From contig CM065182.1 in the NCBI GenBank assembly GCA_033026295.1, forward strand, positions 22,318,215-22,382,214: a stretch of DNA of 64,000 bases, in the 5' to 3' direction. Under the pieces are notes generated by a model, which ran no database searches, was not told where the DNA came from, and saw only the letters and a list, made by a program, of their open reading frames with translations. The DNA is from Channa striata (lineage: Eukaryota; Chordata; Actinopteri; Anabantiformes; Channidae). Positions 36,757-49,025 of this stretch are shown piece by piece. The position numbers were made by a program, and so were the translations under genes. Numbering within the stretch: the first letter of the stretch is position 1; the number at the start of each line of letters is the position of its first letter.

Positions 36757-39097
36757 TTTTTTATGCCCTATCTACCCCTCCAAAAAAGAACAGAACATCA
36801 GGTTGTAAGAATAACTAGGGTCAGTTGTTGGTAGCTAAGAAACAGCTGCAGGGAGGCAAACTACATTACACTACCTGCAAACACTGTTTTGCAGCTCTTC
36901 AAGCCATGACAAGGCAAGAAAATCGGGATGCTTCTGAAAAGGTCAATGTGGCCTCTTAGCAGGAGAGCTTTTGAGATATCCCTATTTCTGTGATGTGCTC
37001 TCAGCAGTTAGCGCTTCATGTATGATCTTATTAGAGATGTCCACATAAGATGCTCACTGACTTATTGGAATATTTGCAGTCATCAAAGTGTCTCCCTTTG
37101 TTGTGTCGGTGCACAGCTTACTTCAGTTAAGAATCCAGGCCAGGTCTGTCATGTCTTGCGGCGCGTTCTCAAATGCATTGTTTGACACAGTAATGCGAGG
37201 CAGCTAAAAGTTCCTGCGTGATGAATGGATGTGGTACTATGCCGCCAGGCACAGCAGCCTGAACCTACAATAACAAAATAGCAGCTGTTTGTTTTGATCC
37301 TTCGCCTCGGTGCCAGACAGTCCCCTGCATTTCCAAGAGTTTCCTGTGTACCCTCCAAGTTGCTTTAGCACATTCTTCCCTCTAATTTTTACACACACCA
37401 GCTCTGTGCACCGCAGCAACTGTGAAATATGTTGTTAACGTGTTTATGTTGGCAGCCTAAAATAGTGTCTTCCACCGAGTCTGCTGTTATTTCCTTTGAC
37501 ATTCATACTGCAAACATGCAGTGGCAGCTGGGCATGTATTTGGCTGCCCGTTTGAATGTCCTATTTCCTTCCACAATAGTCGTAAGAATGGATATTTCTT
37601 CAGGCTTGATGAACGAGCACCATTCGTTTGTTTAAGTTTTTTACTGATGCTAATTTAGATAACAGCTCAATTAAGGTGCTACCACAGCTAGTCATCGGTG
37701 TATATAATGAGGCTCAAGTGGGCTCCGACAGTTGTGCTTCCCTAGGCATGAATTTATTATAATACCTCATATTATCTACAATACTTAGACGTTAGCAGTT
37801 GCTATATGCAGCGACAGATCAAAACTGACAATCCCAGAGGTAAAGAAGACTGAAATTTCCTGTGCATATATGCACACCTGGTATATTTCAAATAGAATTT
37901 GACAAGGCTAAAAAAACAAAAAACCCTGATTCATGTCAAATTATTCTCATTTAATGAATGAATAAGGTCCATGGAACTATGTTACACTTACATATTGCTA
38001 TGCATTACCTTGAGGCACCAGTATGGGACTTTATTTGATCTTTTATTTAGAAATGTGCAACAAACTTATTCTCTCTCAAATTATCTCTTTTAAAAGTTTT
38101 TGAGTAAGGCTTACATTGTTTTTTGTTTTTTATTTTGTTTATTCATTAATTGTAAATAAATATTTATAAATTATTACATTTTTATCAGCTTGATTAATAA
38201 GTGCTGAGGCTTTCCTATGTATTATAATAGTAGCTGAAGCAGTGGAAAGACTGTAGAGAGAGGGCTGGGCAAATCAGAGCAGACTGTATGCAAGTCATGA
38301 TAGCACTGGTTTAAATTTAATATGTAATTTAACATTTAATATAAACAAAAACCTGTAATTTGTACATCTAGTTAGGACACACTTTTCATATATTTGCTAA
38401 ATACTACTTCAATATATACAATGTATATGTAGGGTGTATTTGGTGCTTCAACCAATGTCCACAAAGAATGCTTGCTAAAAGAATGCTTTTTTTTATATTA
38501 AATTGATATTTTGGTCAAGATATGAAGCTGGCCCTGCTGCTGACCCAAGTCAGGAGCAGTGTTTTGTTCCATTATGATCCTCCCTCCTGAAGCCTCTGAT
38601 AGGATGAGGCCACCATAATAAGGTGGAAAAGTCATCATCTTCTCCCAGTACTTTGTGTTCCAAAATGACAAATCAAAGTAGGGCTCTGTGAGGTGGGAGG
38701 ACATGATGAAAGTTGCTTTCCTTAAAGCCATTTTCAAAAACATTTGGTCCTGCACACACACAACTACTGGGTAGAATGCCATTGGTCATGGTCCACACAG
38801 GACAAATGCTTCTGACCTTGGTGAAGCCTCTAACTTTACTCGTCAGCTTTACCTCTCATTATTAAAAAGCTATCAACTACCAACGTTTTTCTGACTAATG
38901 TTGACGCAATAGTGCAAGGCAGCTATGAGTTTTACAGGAAATTTTACAAGTTTGATTACAAGTATGATTATTTGTACACAAAGGCAGGATCGAACCAGGT
39001 GCCCAATAGTGATACTGAAATCTGGACGTCTTTACATAAATACGTGGAAAAAAGTCTCAGAAAATAAGTGACATTATTTTACTTTTAGGGGTAAGTA

Positions 39098-39130
39098 AAA
39101 TAAGCACCCCTTCACAGTGGGTGCTTATTT
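39098..39130. repeat. Perfect hairpin, 12-bp arms, 9-nt loop
   Basis: AAATAAGCACCC (39098-39109) and GGGTGCTTATTT (39119-39130) are exact reverse complements around CTTCACAGT. The surrounding sequence is unremarkable. Confidence 0.95.
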
Positions 39131-41109
39131 GCACCTGTGTACTTTGCCTCTCTAGTGCACATGTGTCATCGCTTTAAATTTGACTTTGTCAATGACAATT
39201 GGATCAATGATCAATGATAACTGTAAAAGCAAATTTTCACGTCAACAAATCCACTTAAAAACAGGTTGACTCCTGTAATTGTACCTTAGCTGAATAAATG
39301 GTATACATATGTACCTTTAACTACTTGACAACAACAATTAGCCCTAGGGGGTACATTTGTGTAGATTGTACTTTGGGGATATAGAAATCTACTGTACCCC
39401 TATTCATGAGGGTGTGTGGCCAAACACAGGAGGGGACAGAAAAGAGAGTGAATATGAGTAAATGTAACATATAGAAAAAAAACAGCATTCCACAAAGGTG
39501 TACATTACAGTGCTTCATCAAACTTTCCAATTTCATACTGTAGCTGCTGCTGCTGCTACAAATAAAGAGTATAAACAAGCATTACTCTTGTGAATCCGCT
39601 CATTCTGCCTGGACATTTGAGAACCTTGCAATTTGACGGGTCAAACTTCAGTCAGAGTCAATTCTGAAGTGAAGCAAAAGAGGTGAGCGTGTCTCAACCC
39701 ACTTCACATATGTTACTGGGATACAAACGTTTGACATGATGACATCTTCAAGTGAAGGAATCCAAGTCCAACAGCAGGATCTGCTGGTGTTTGTCATGGC
39801 CATGCCAGGACTGCAGCAGAGCTCATCAACTGGCAGCAGCAGCAGTGCAAGACGTAGGCACTCACCCCTGTGGTGGTAAAAGGTCACAACCAGGTCCAGT
39901 TGAAATATCCCGACAATCACTGGTTGGAATGCCAGAGGATGTATCGTACAAAGTCTGACTTCATGTTGAAAGTCAGGGGGTTGCCAAATTTTGACTTTTA
40001 CCAGTGTAAATACAAATACACACACTGTAGTTACAGACAGCAGAATAGCAATAGCACTAATATATTTAAGGAAGGCGCAGAACTTGGAACAGGATTGTCT
40101 TATGGGCATGTCAGCACAGAGCTCAGACTGTAATTGGAAATGGATAGATAAAGCCTGCTAAGACTAACAAAAGAAGCTTTATTTTTTCCTGTAGTGCCAC
40201 CAAATTACAATTGACTGTGTTGGGTCTTACATCCCAGCAGGGATTAGAGGTCATCTGTTACCACAGATTTCAACTGCGGGTGTGGGAGTGTTTGTAAATG
40301 AGGATATTGAACTTAGTAATCACATTCTAAAGGAAAAGGCTACCCGGCTACCACTTTTTGTCACTGGCTTCTTTGTCTCAACCTGAAATGTTGCAATCTG
40401 CACTGACGTGGCAGTGTATGCTTTCATATTATTCTTGTAAGCAAAGTGCAGCTTTGGTGCTCAGAGACAGTTCAAAACTTAATTTAAGAGGATGTTTAAT
40501 AAAATTATTAAACACTTTTGTCGCTAAGGCTGAGTCTGTATCTAGCAACAAATCATGGGTTAAAAACAGCCTGAATTAACAGATTTGACTCTTTTTAATA
40601 TTTTTATTCAGGCACATTCATTTTCAGCAGTTTCATGGCTCTGACACAACATCCGGAGCGTTTCCTGCCAAGTAGAATAATTGGAAGATCGTCAGGTGAC
40701 TCTTTAGATGACTTAAATTGTCCGATTAGTGCAAGAATGCTTATTAAGCTTACTCTGCTGTCTTTGCTGTTTTTTATTGTTTTGTAATTTCTTTTGCTTA
40801 AGCTGAACCATTCTTAGATTAGATTTGTGTCTTATTATGGCCATAAATATTAATCTGGCCAAAATTGGTGGGAGTCACATTCTCATTAAAGTATTATGTG
40901 CATGTGCATGCACACATACCACTTGTTTGCTGCCTAATTAAGTTGAGTCTCACACACTGGTCATTCTCACTGACATTGCGCTGTGATCAAGCTTTGAAAG
41001 ACACAGCTGTTCTAAAGGTTCCGACCCTTGTGGTTAATAGGAATTAAATGTGTTCTTGTCTGTTTTTACTGTTGTGGGTCTCTTAAACTGTACATCAGGT
41101 TCGTCCTAC

Positions 41110-41157
41110 AGTCCAGCTGGGGTAGGCTCCAGCCCCTCAAGGGTAGATAAGATGTGT
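41110..41157 (+). mobile_element. SINE tail fragment, AFC/V-like family
   Basis: CCAGCTGGGGTAGGCTCCAG, CCCCTCAAGGGTAGATAAG match the last third of the family seen at 17815-18110. Only this tail remains. It lies just upstream of the Tc1-like element, which may have inserted beside it or truncated it. Confidence 0.7.
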
Positions 41158-41249
41158 ATAAAAATAATTGTACCCCCAGAAAAGACTGAAAATAATTTGA
41201 CCCCAGAGACATGGTAAATTAAAGTGTGTCCTGTAATTAGCATCACAGC

Positions 41250-41911
41250 TGTCTTCCAATTTGTAAGGAGTCAGTCTGGGTATTTAGATGATGAAAAGTA
41301 GTAATGTGCTGTTTGGTATCATGGTGTGTAGCACAGTAAACGTGGACCACAGGAAGTTAAGGAGAGAGGTTTCTTAGGAGATTAGAAAGACCATTCTAGA
41401 CAAACATGGTGAAGGTAAGGGCTATAAGACCATGTCCAAGCACCTTGATTTTCCGGTGACTAGAGTTGCACATATTATTCAGAAGTTTAAGGTCCATGGA
41501 ACTGTAGCCAACCTCCCTGGACATGACGGCAAGAGGCACATTCATGACAAATTGAAGAGACGGATAATACGAATACGAAACTAAAGATCCCAGAACAACT
41601 TCCAAAGAGATTAGAGGGGAACTCGAATGTCAAGGCATTCTGAAGCGAAAAATGGTGTCCAGTGTCAGAAAGATTGGTCTCATTCGCAGGTCATGGGTCC
41701 TCCAATAGGACAATGGCCCAAAACACACAGCTAAAAACATAAAAGAGGCTAAGAACAAAACCCTGGGCCATTCTTAAGTAAAGCTGGAGCGATTTGCTCA
41801 TGAGGAATCGGCCAAAAAATACCTGTCAACAGGTGCAGAAGTTTCAATAGGAGTTACGGAAAGCGCTTGATTGCAGTGATTGCCTCAAAGGGATGTGCAA
41901 CAAAATACTAA
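41250..41911 (+). pseudogene. Dead Tc1-like transposase, doubly deleted
   Basis: A remnant of a Tc1/mariner transposon. The N-terminal DNA-binding part reads in frame from GGTGAAGGTAAGGGCTATAA (about 41409) through KYKTMSKHLDFPVTRVAHII-like and KFKVHGTVANLPG-like stretches, the paired helix-turn-helix and GRPR-like linker of the family. A one-base shift and stop follow near 41580. Sequence then jumps to the part before the second catalytic Asp: the DNxPKHTA motif is readable, with GAC at 41709-41711, but the codon before it is a TAG stop. A second deletion removes the region of the third acidic residue, and the copy ends with a readable VIASKGCATKY-like C terminus and TAA at 41909-41911. The first catalytic Asp is in the lost central part. 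It cannot encode transposase. Deletion extents are judged from memory of the family. Confidence 0.9.
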
Positions 41912-42412
41912 GGGTTCCTAAGGGTATATACAGTATATATATAGATATGATATGTCCTTATGTTTTACAGGAAGACTGCACACTGTAGAACTCTGCAGTC
42001 AATCACAGCGATGCTTATCCCAAAACTCCTGCTGCTTTGTTCCATTTTGTCATCCGATGATTAGTTGTTGTTTTTTCCCAAACAGCAGCTACAAGGGTGA
42101 ATCCAAGGTGATGCTTATTGAAGTGCTGCATCTGTATTCTCTGTACTCTGGTCATTCTCCCTCACAGTGGTATGATGATAAACCGATTCGCTGTGTGAGA
42201 GGGACTAGTAAGCTTAGTGTTCCAAAGCGGTAAACCATCACCATTAGCAATGATGACTCGATGGTACTAACTAGCTGGTACACACATCTCACAGCTCATA
42301 ACAAGAAAAAGTATTTCTCAATAGGCAGAAAAAACCCTTATGACTGTATACATTTAGGCCATTTCAGATTATCTTTAACTAGTATGGTCTTAAGTTTTCT
42401 CAATATTCCATG
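41912..42412. other. Sequence between the Tc1-like remnant and the MITE
   Basis: No gene. A TATACAGTATATATATAG patch lies at 41928-41945 and may include degraded transposon end sequence. The 93-codon frame at 41952-42233 has no recognised domain. Confidence 0.5.
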
Positions 42413-42826
42413 TACCGTATTTTCCGGACTATAAGCCGCTACCTTTTTCCAACGTTTTGAACCATGCGGCTTTTACAGAGATGCGTCTTTTCCATGAATT
42501 TTTCTGCAGCCCTCAGATGGGCGCTGTAGATGGAAGTCAGTGCAAACAAAAAAGCGCCAGTTTTTATTCTTAGCGCATGCAACCCAAGACGCGCAACAGC
42601 AAACATCAGCACTTTTACTGCCGTGTTACAGGCACCATTCAGGTTCAGGTGTATGAATAAACACTTATGGTACAAAATCTTTCTATGTAAATATCTTATT
42701 TCTCAGCCTGGATATTGGCGGCTTATAGTCCGATGCGGTTTATATGTGACAAAATATATATTTCTTTTAAATTTTAGCGGGTGCGGCTTAAATTTAGGTG
42801 CGCTCTATAGTCCAGAATTTACGGTA
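42413..42826 (+). mobile_element. MITE-like non-autonomous DNA transposon (CCGTATTTTCCGGACTATAAGCCGC family)
   Basis: A 414-bp element with inverted ends: TACCGTATTTTCCGGACTAT at the left (42413-42432) and TATAGTCCAGAATTTACGGT at the right (42806-42825), matching at most positions. Inside, TAAGCCGC / GCGGCTTA words are repeated near both ends: GGACTATAAGCCGC (42426-42439) has an exact reverse complement at 42718-42731, and GTGCGGCTTA recurs at 42781-42790. This repeat is abundant in fish. It has no open frame of note. TA flanks both ends, which would fit a TA target duplication, but TA is also part of the inverted repeat. A clean 8-bp duplication, expected for hAT elements, was not found. Superfamily is therefore left open. 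Confidence 0.85.
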
Positions 42827-45800
42827 TTCACTCATGTACTAATTTATTAACATGTAACACTTCCCTCTCTGGGAAAGTCCCTTTGCCCAATTACTGTACA
42901 TTACATTTTAAGAACAATGGTTTACCCGACGTTCTGTACTTGGCACGACAATGTCATGAATATTTTATGCAAACCGAAGACTTATCATACATAGTTTACA
43001 GTTTATCATCATTTTAGAGATCTGTGAAACAATTAATGCGCCACCAAAGCGGGAACCTATGCATATCCATGTATTCCTTTACCAATGACAGGCACAGTTG
43101 AGAGTGATTTAGTGCAATGCAACCTATTTGTATAATCCACTTCTTCCCCAGAGCTTAGAGGGTGAATAGCACAAACATATTGACAGAACATTCCATACTC
43201 GATGCACTTCATGCATATCCACGTGCTAAGTAGGTTTTTGTCGAAGACGGAACACGGGAAGCTGCTGCTCAATCACTGCAATATTTTTTGACAACTGAGG
43301 GTGCAAAACATTCGTTGCCCTGATGCGCTGTGACTCAAACACCTTGACACAAATAGGTCTGAGTGGAGGCGAGCACTGCCCTCCCCCATGTCATGCCTTC
43401 AGCATCCAGTTAACTGGAACTACTAAGATCAAAGAAAAAAAGACCCTCCTGCACCAGCTAACACCAAACCAGACAGAAAAGTCCTCCAGTCAAGAAATCT
43501 TGCCACGCAGACACACACAGTCATTTATGACACCATTAACCTTGTCAAGACGGTTAAAATAGATGGCAGTAAATAAAATGAGGAGGATCCCTGAAATGCC
43601 GGAGAGGAGTGAGGCACTGAGCAAAGATGCTCAACAAACAACGATACATTTTCGCTGCCAGCTGGACGTTTACAAAAGGAAAGACATAACTTCTTATGAT
43701 TTATGAGGCATTCACAAAAGTGCTCTGGCCATATCTAATGATGATGTAGGTTTGCAAAGCTTCAACAATGCTCCATGTGATGATACCTCGGACAATTGGC
43801 ACTGATGGACAAATAAGAGCAGGAGCAGCGATTGCTGGTAATGCGGTAGCTGATAAGCATCTACATGTACAGAGTTCTCTCAAATGACAATATTTAAAAG
43901 CACAGATTCAATCATGTCATACTAGCATATTGTTTGGAGCAATTATACCTCCTAGTTTCCATAGCTGCAGTGTTTCCCAAAACAACCATTATCTCACGCT
44001 CTCATTTCCTGTGAATGTCAATATGCCTTCTTGGCAAAGCAATCAGCGAATCATTTGAGCACCTCCTTGAATTTGAGTAGAACAAATGAAGTACACAGAA
44101 ATCATTACACTTATGGTTTCTTTTTCAGGAGGGGGGAGTGGGACGCCTTTTTTTATGCAGAATAAGTGCTGACATCTGTAGTTTAATTACTGGAGCACAT
44201 AATGAGCAGTGATAAAGGGTATAGGGATGGACCTCAAGGACCGGTCTATTTATTCTTATTAGCACCACGCAGAATATTCTCATATTCAAACCCAGGAAGT
44301 AATTACTGACTTCAGAGGCAGCTTAATATTGATGGACAACATCTGAGCAGAATTCTTGAAAACAAAAATGATCTTTGTTGCTGCTGAAGGAAATGAGCAG
44401 TATTTGTCATGTAAGTGCCCATCACGGTGAATGACAGGACTGGACAGGTTCGTAGCGAATCCCAAAATGCGCTGTTACCACCCCAGCCACCCCAGCTTTC
44501 CTGGGGGAATTCTGTGTTATAATAACTCAATGAGCTTGTTTCTTTATTCTTTACTTCCCTCTGCCTCAGACAGTGGAGGGGAGAGAGCTGACAGTATCTC
44601 CTTGCTAGTATCTAACCACCCACCCTGCTTTGACCTTTCCATTAATAATAGGCTCTCAGTAAGGGCTTGCACTGTGCAATCTGGAAGGCTCCTCCAAATG
44701 GTGTACAGCAAAGGGCTTTGGCCAGTACTTCAGAGAGATTGGCTGGGGAGGGAAAATTAGCTTCTTCTTGCACTATCCCCTAAAGCCTAGCAATCCTCAA
44801 CACAGACATGAGGGTTACAGGTGACTGAGGAGCCGTAGAACATGAAATGGGACAGGCAGTGCAGTAAGAATGGAGGCCCTGGCAGCTTTTCACTGCAATA
44901 CTTTTGGGGTTAAAGTCGACACCCGAGGCTTATTTTAGCTAACAGATTGGAATTTTACTGTACGCCATCTGCATGAGTAAGCGTTACAACATTATGACAC
45001 CCAGATTTGAAATTGACGTCTTTGTGCTACTGTGCAGTCAAACCGGCGCTGGTTCACAGAAAGGGGCACATTTCCACAACTTTGCACGCAGTGAAATCGA
45101 AGCAAATTGTGAAAGGTGTATGGTAAAAAGTTGAAAAGTTTACTTCAAGTGGCTTCCAATTTAGTCCTCTGCAGCACATGTATAAAAGGAGACACACTTA
45201 TGTGAGACAAGCAAAGGGAAAAGAAAAGAAGAATATTTGTTACAAAGGTAGGCTTAAGGCAAGGCTGTGGTTATAGTCGATGAAATAAATATTACATAAA
45301 CTGGAGACAAATTCCAATCTACTGCATCATGTCTGCCCGCCACCCAAATGCTTCTGTGGAATATTAATGGATTTGGTAAAGTAATTACGGTTAGACGCAT
45401 GTTTGCATTAATAATGCAAATGAAGAGTGCCAAACTAGCAACTTTTGAGGATTGGAAGTTGTAAAAACATTTCACAGACCTCAGAGTGCAGTGTACCTGA
45501 CAACATGGATGAAGTTATCGATTTCAGTGCAGCTGAAACAACTACTCGGATATCCCATTAGTAACTTAACAGAAAAGTTCTATGGTCACATATTAATAAT
45601 TTTTTCAGGAAGAGTTGTGGCTTCAGCGGCTCATCATCTCAAGTGCACACATATGCAGTTTTTCTTTCTTCAGCCAAAGTATATGGAATAAATTTAGAGT
45701 TTGGACCATAGGTCTGACAAAAACTGGGGGAGTGATAGGGGGACGGTGTAGGACCTGCACTACAACTGTGGCCCATTCATTTTACATTTAAATATACATT

Positions 45801-48800
45801 TAAAACTGTACTGCACAGTGTAATAGTCATTAAGTGAAAAAAACATTTTACAGTCACTTTTAATCTTAATGGTTTTTCTAAACCATAAGTCGTATTTTAA
45901 GGTTACAATTGGAAGTCTGTAAATAATCTCAGGTGTCATGTTTTAGTTTATCATCACTTCATCATCCATTAGGGAATCCCAGTCTGCTAAATATTGATGT
46001 GAATGGACCATGTTGAATAAAATGTTTATTTATGGACTTTTCCCCCATCTTGTTTAAATACTCCTGCACAGCGTTTTAAAGATAAATACACATAAATGTA
46101 ACACATTAACATTTCTATCTCCACTGGTTTTAAAATTTTAACGTTACCATGGTGAATTGCCCACGTTCACCCTTAAAGCAGAGTGTACTGTTGATTGACC
46201 TGAGTCAGCTTTTCTGGAGCAGAAAACTTCTGAGTTCTGCATTCTGACCTGTTATATTGTTATTGCGTAAATAACTATTATCACTTTGTAATAAAGTAAT
46301 CACAGATCACCCAATTATATTATCAGTAATATAGTGCCCACCCTCCACCTTCAGCACTAGGCTATTTGTGTTAGCATCAACATTATTGTCAAGTGTTTAA
46401 TAAGATATATTACCAGTAGAAGTCAACATGTGTAGCTAAATAAAAGTTTCTCTTGCCATAGGATTCAAAAAACAGCTAGTTACCCTCATCTTGGTGCTGT
46501 GCCGTAGCCTGTTAAAAAATGTATCATATTAAAAGGCTGTGAACGTGGAGCAGGCTGCTTTTTTAATCTCAGGTCACAGTTCTCAACATCAACTGAGTTG
46601 TGACAGGACAATGCAAAACCAATCATGCCTGTTTATCGTATAGGTTTGCTCTTTGTGAGCAGTGGGACTTCAATATCTAACCTACTTCTGTTGGCCAAAT
46701 GTAATCCAATTTTATGCGTGACATGACATTCAACACATGCTGCATCTCCAAACATCCTGACGGTGCGTCAAAGTGCTGCCAAAATTGAAAAATGATGGAG
46801 GTGGAAACCATAAATGTCACAGCAGTAAAACCTTGTTCCTTGACTTCCCACAATAGAAGGCTATTTTGTGTATGAAATGTAAATTTCCACTTGCACTATG
46901 CACAATGTTAACCTCCAAATCCCGACATGTATATGTATTAGCTGGAAAGGCACCTCGATCCGTTTGTGTTATCATTCTCACTTATTATTGAAATGTCTTC
47001 ACCGCATTACAGTGGCTCAAGCCTCTTGCTGTTTCTCTGTGGTAGCAAGGCCCAATGTGGATTCAACTACCTGGCATTGACACACGTTTTTTAAAAATGT
47101 TTTAAGTTTACATGTCAGGGAACATGATTATTGCACAGATGAAGTTTAAAGGATTTGAAAAAAAAATCCGTCTGTCAAACTTTTTCCTTTTTTGACATTT
47201 CAAATTTAACTCCACAATAGGTCTTGCGCCTGTTTAGCGTTAGTTTTTTCACCACATGTTGTACTCGAAATTCAGGCAAAAAAACAAATAGTAAATGTTG
47301 TGTCCAAACCTGTTATCATACACCTTTATCGTCAATTCCAACTACGTTGACAAGAGGTACTTCAACTTTTTTGCAGCTGGATTTGTGTTCATACACAAAG
47401 CGTCAGTGTTCGCAGTACTCGTCACCAGAATCAAGGGCTTGTTAATTCAGGTTCATTATTGAAGGGCTAAATGGGGAGAAGGAGAAGACATTAATCACCC
47501 AGTGTCTGCAAGAGTGGGCCTGCGGATGGCTTAATGGCACATTGTCAAAGCAGAGTGCCTCCCTCTACCCAGCATTTATCAGACGGACAAGCAGAGTGGT
47601 TGATGACTAGGAAATGCACTAGAAGTGGGAGCCTCTTTTGCCTTCATGAATTCTCCGAGTGATCATTGAGCAAAATATTAAATTATGACATGGAAGGCTG
47701 GAGTGACAGGAGGTAATCACGCTGCCTGAATGATATGTAATTGTTTTCTAAATTGTAATTATAGGGTTGGAGAAAACATTGCCCTACTGTAATTAACGGT
47801 GAAGAACAAAGTTTTTCAGTGGAAAATTGGAATTCACCGGGGATGTGAGCCCATAATATGAGTAGGGAGAGGGAGATCAGTGTGTAGCAAAAGCTAACTA
47901 GTGGTGAGGTTTTATGAGACAGAACCAAATTGTTGTTAACATCATGAGTGTTTACGGAGACTCGGCAAGTACTCACCCAATATGGGTGACTCCTCACAAA
48001 CGGAGCGCTCATCCTCAAGGTGCCAGTAAGAGCCAGGAAGTTAACTAAATGTGGCACGATCACCTCATTTTATTTTAAAGAGGACATGCACTATGAAGTA
48101 GCATTATACACGACATTACATACATACATGAAACATTAATAAATTTTGTCTTTATGGCTCAAATAGCTCAGCTAAAAACTCACTAAAGAGATGGTTCTTG
48201 AATAATTGGGATGATGTCTGTGTTGAAACACATGGAGTGATATTCTGAAATGCAGCACTGAAACGCATTATATGCGTGTAACTGCTTGGCATGCATGGTT
48301 TTCCGAAACCTTCCGCAGCACATATTACGGAACAGAATATTACGGCAGCTCAGCGTTTGGCTTGCCTCCATTTATCTCTGTTAGCTCTTATAAAAGAGTA
48401 GAAGCCAAATTCGATATTCACTGTTATCCAGTCTTTTCGCTTAATTACCCACATATTACAAGAAGACTATGCCTTGCCGTAAAGCATTTTTTCAGTAGTT
48501 GTAATATGGAGGAGCTGGCGATTCAGGCCACTGACCATCAAAATTATTTGAATGGAAAATGTGACATACTGGGTGTATAAAGCATAGGTTTCTGTAAAAA
48601 TGAAGCCCATCCATTTGTGGTATTTTGACATACCAAAGATTGTTTGAGAGGTGTAATACTGCAAGTGAAACTGTTGTTTGCATACTACCAATTTATATCA
48701 TAGAGTAACAATCAGTGAAACCTATAAATGTATATTGAAGTAGGACTTCCAGTATATGTATCGACAATCTCTTGGTAACTAAGACGTGTCAGATTCAGTA

Positions 48801-48803
48801 AAA
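42827..48803. other. Non-coding sequence, no gene seen
   Basis: No gene and no interspersed repeat recognised in about 6 kb. It holds the palindromic octamer pair at 45402-45421. The blocks around 43700-44080 and 47480-47775 have balanced composition and no repeats, and are offered as conserved-element candidates in the findings. Confidence 0.5.
45402..45421. promoter_or_regulatory. Palindromic pair of POU/octamer-like sites
   Basis: TTTGCATTA (45402-45410) and TAATGCAAA (45412-45420) are reverse complements around a single A. The right half contains a perfect octamer ATGCAAAT at 45414-45421, and the left half contains TTTGCAT, which lacks one base of the octamer. TAAT homeodomain cores overlap both halves, and TAATTACGG lies just upstream (45382-45390). 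Octamers bind POU-family transcription factors such as Oct1. Function here is inferred from the motif alone and is unproven. Confidence 0.35.
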
Positions 48804-49025
48804 TGCAGCTGTTATGTAGGTAGTGCGGTCGTCCACCAATCCCACAGTTGTTGGTTCGATCCCTGGCTCCTGCAGTCATGCATTGAATTGTCCTTGAGCA
48901 AGACACTGAACCCTCACTTAGTTGCTCCCATCAGTGTACGAATGTGTGTGTGATTGGGTAAATAAGAATCAGTGTAAAGTGCTTTGAGTACCAACAGGTA
49001 AAACAGTGTTATTTAAGTGCAGTCG
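48804..49025 (+). mobile_element. tRNA-derived SINE, third family, nearly complete
   Basis: The head carries GTCGTCCACCAATCCCACAG and a perfect B box GGTTCGATCC (48853-48862). The body contains GTCCTTGAGCAAGACACTGA and ACCCTCACTTAGTTGCTCCC, then a GTGTGTGTGATTGGGTAAAT stretch. The 3' end is the AGTGTAAAGTGCTTTGAGTA / CAGTGTTATTTAAGTGCAGT sequence. From memory this is a SINE common in percomorph fish. The A-box side is degraded. A second, shorter copy lies at 62204-62365. Confidence 0.88.

Larger units (their letters stand above)
34075..41109. other. Non-coding sequence, no gene seen
   Basis: Seven kilobases with no supported gene and no recognised SINE or transposon. AT-rich patches lie at 38041-38180 and 38320-38430, and CAG/CTG short runs at 39543-39556 and 39833-39846. 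Minus-strand frames at 38498-38782 and 39648-40109 look slightly protein-like but match no family I know. Confidence 0.5.

Noticed and set aside
36730..36765. Hairpin followed by a T run, like a rho-independent terminator
   Set aside because: The sequence is eukaryotic, nothing transcribed is seen upstream, and bacterial terminators do not apply here.
38498..38782. 94-codon minus-strand frame with a protein-like look
   Set aside because: It reads smoothly but matches no family I know, and lies in a non-coding setting. Possibly a fragment of an unrecognised repeat.
38986..38996. AGGATCGAACC, a reverse-strand pol III B box
   Set aside because: No A box or SINE body is seen beside it. A single 11-bp match is weak.
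39648..40109. 153-codon minus-strand frame with a hydrophobic stretch near its start
   Set aside because: Residues of about 14-38 look like a membrane segment, but the rest has no family resemblance and the length is within chance expectation. The region may hold an unrecognised repeat.
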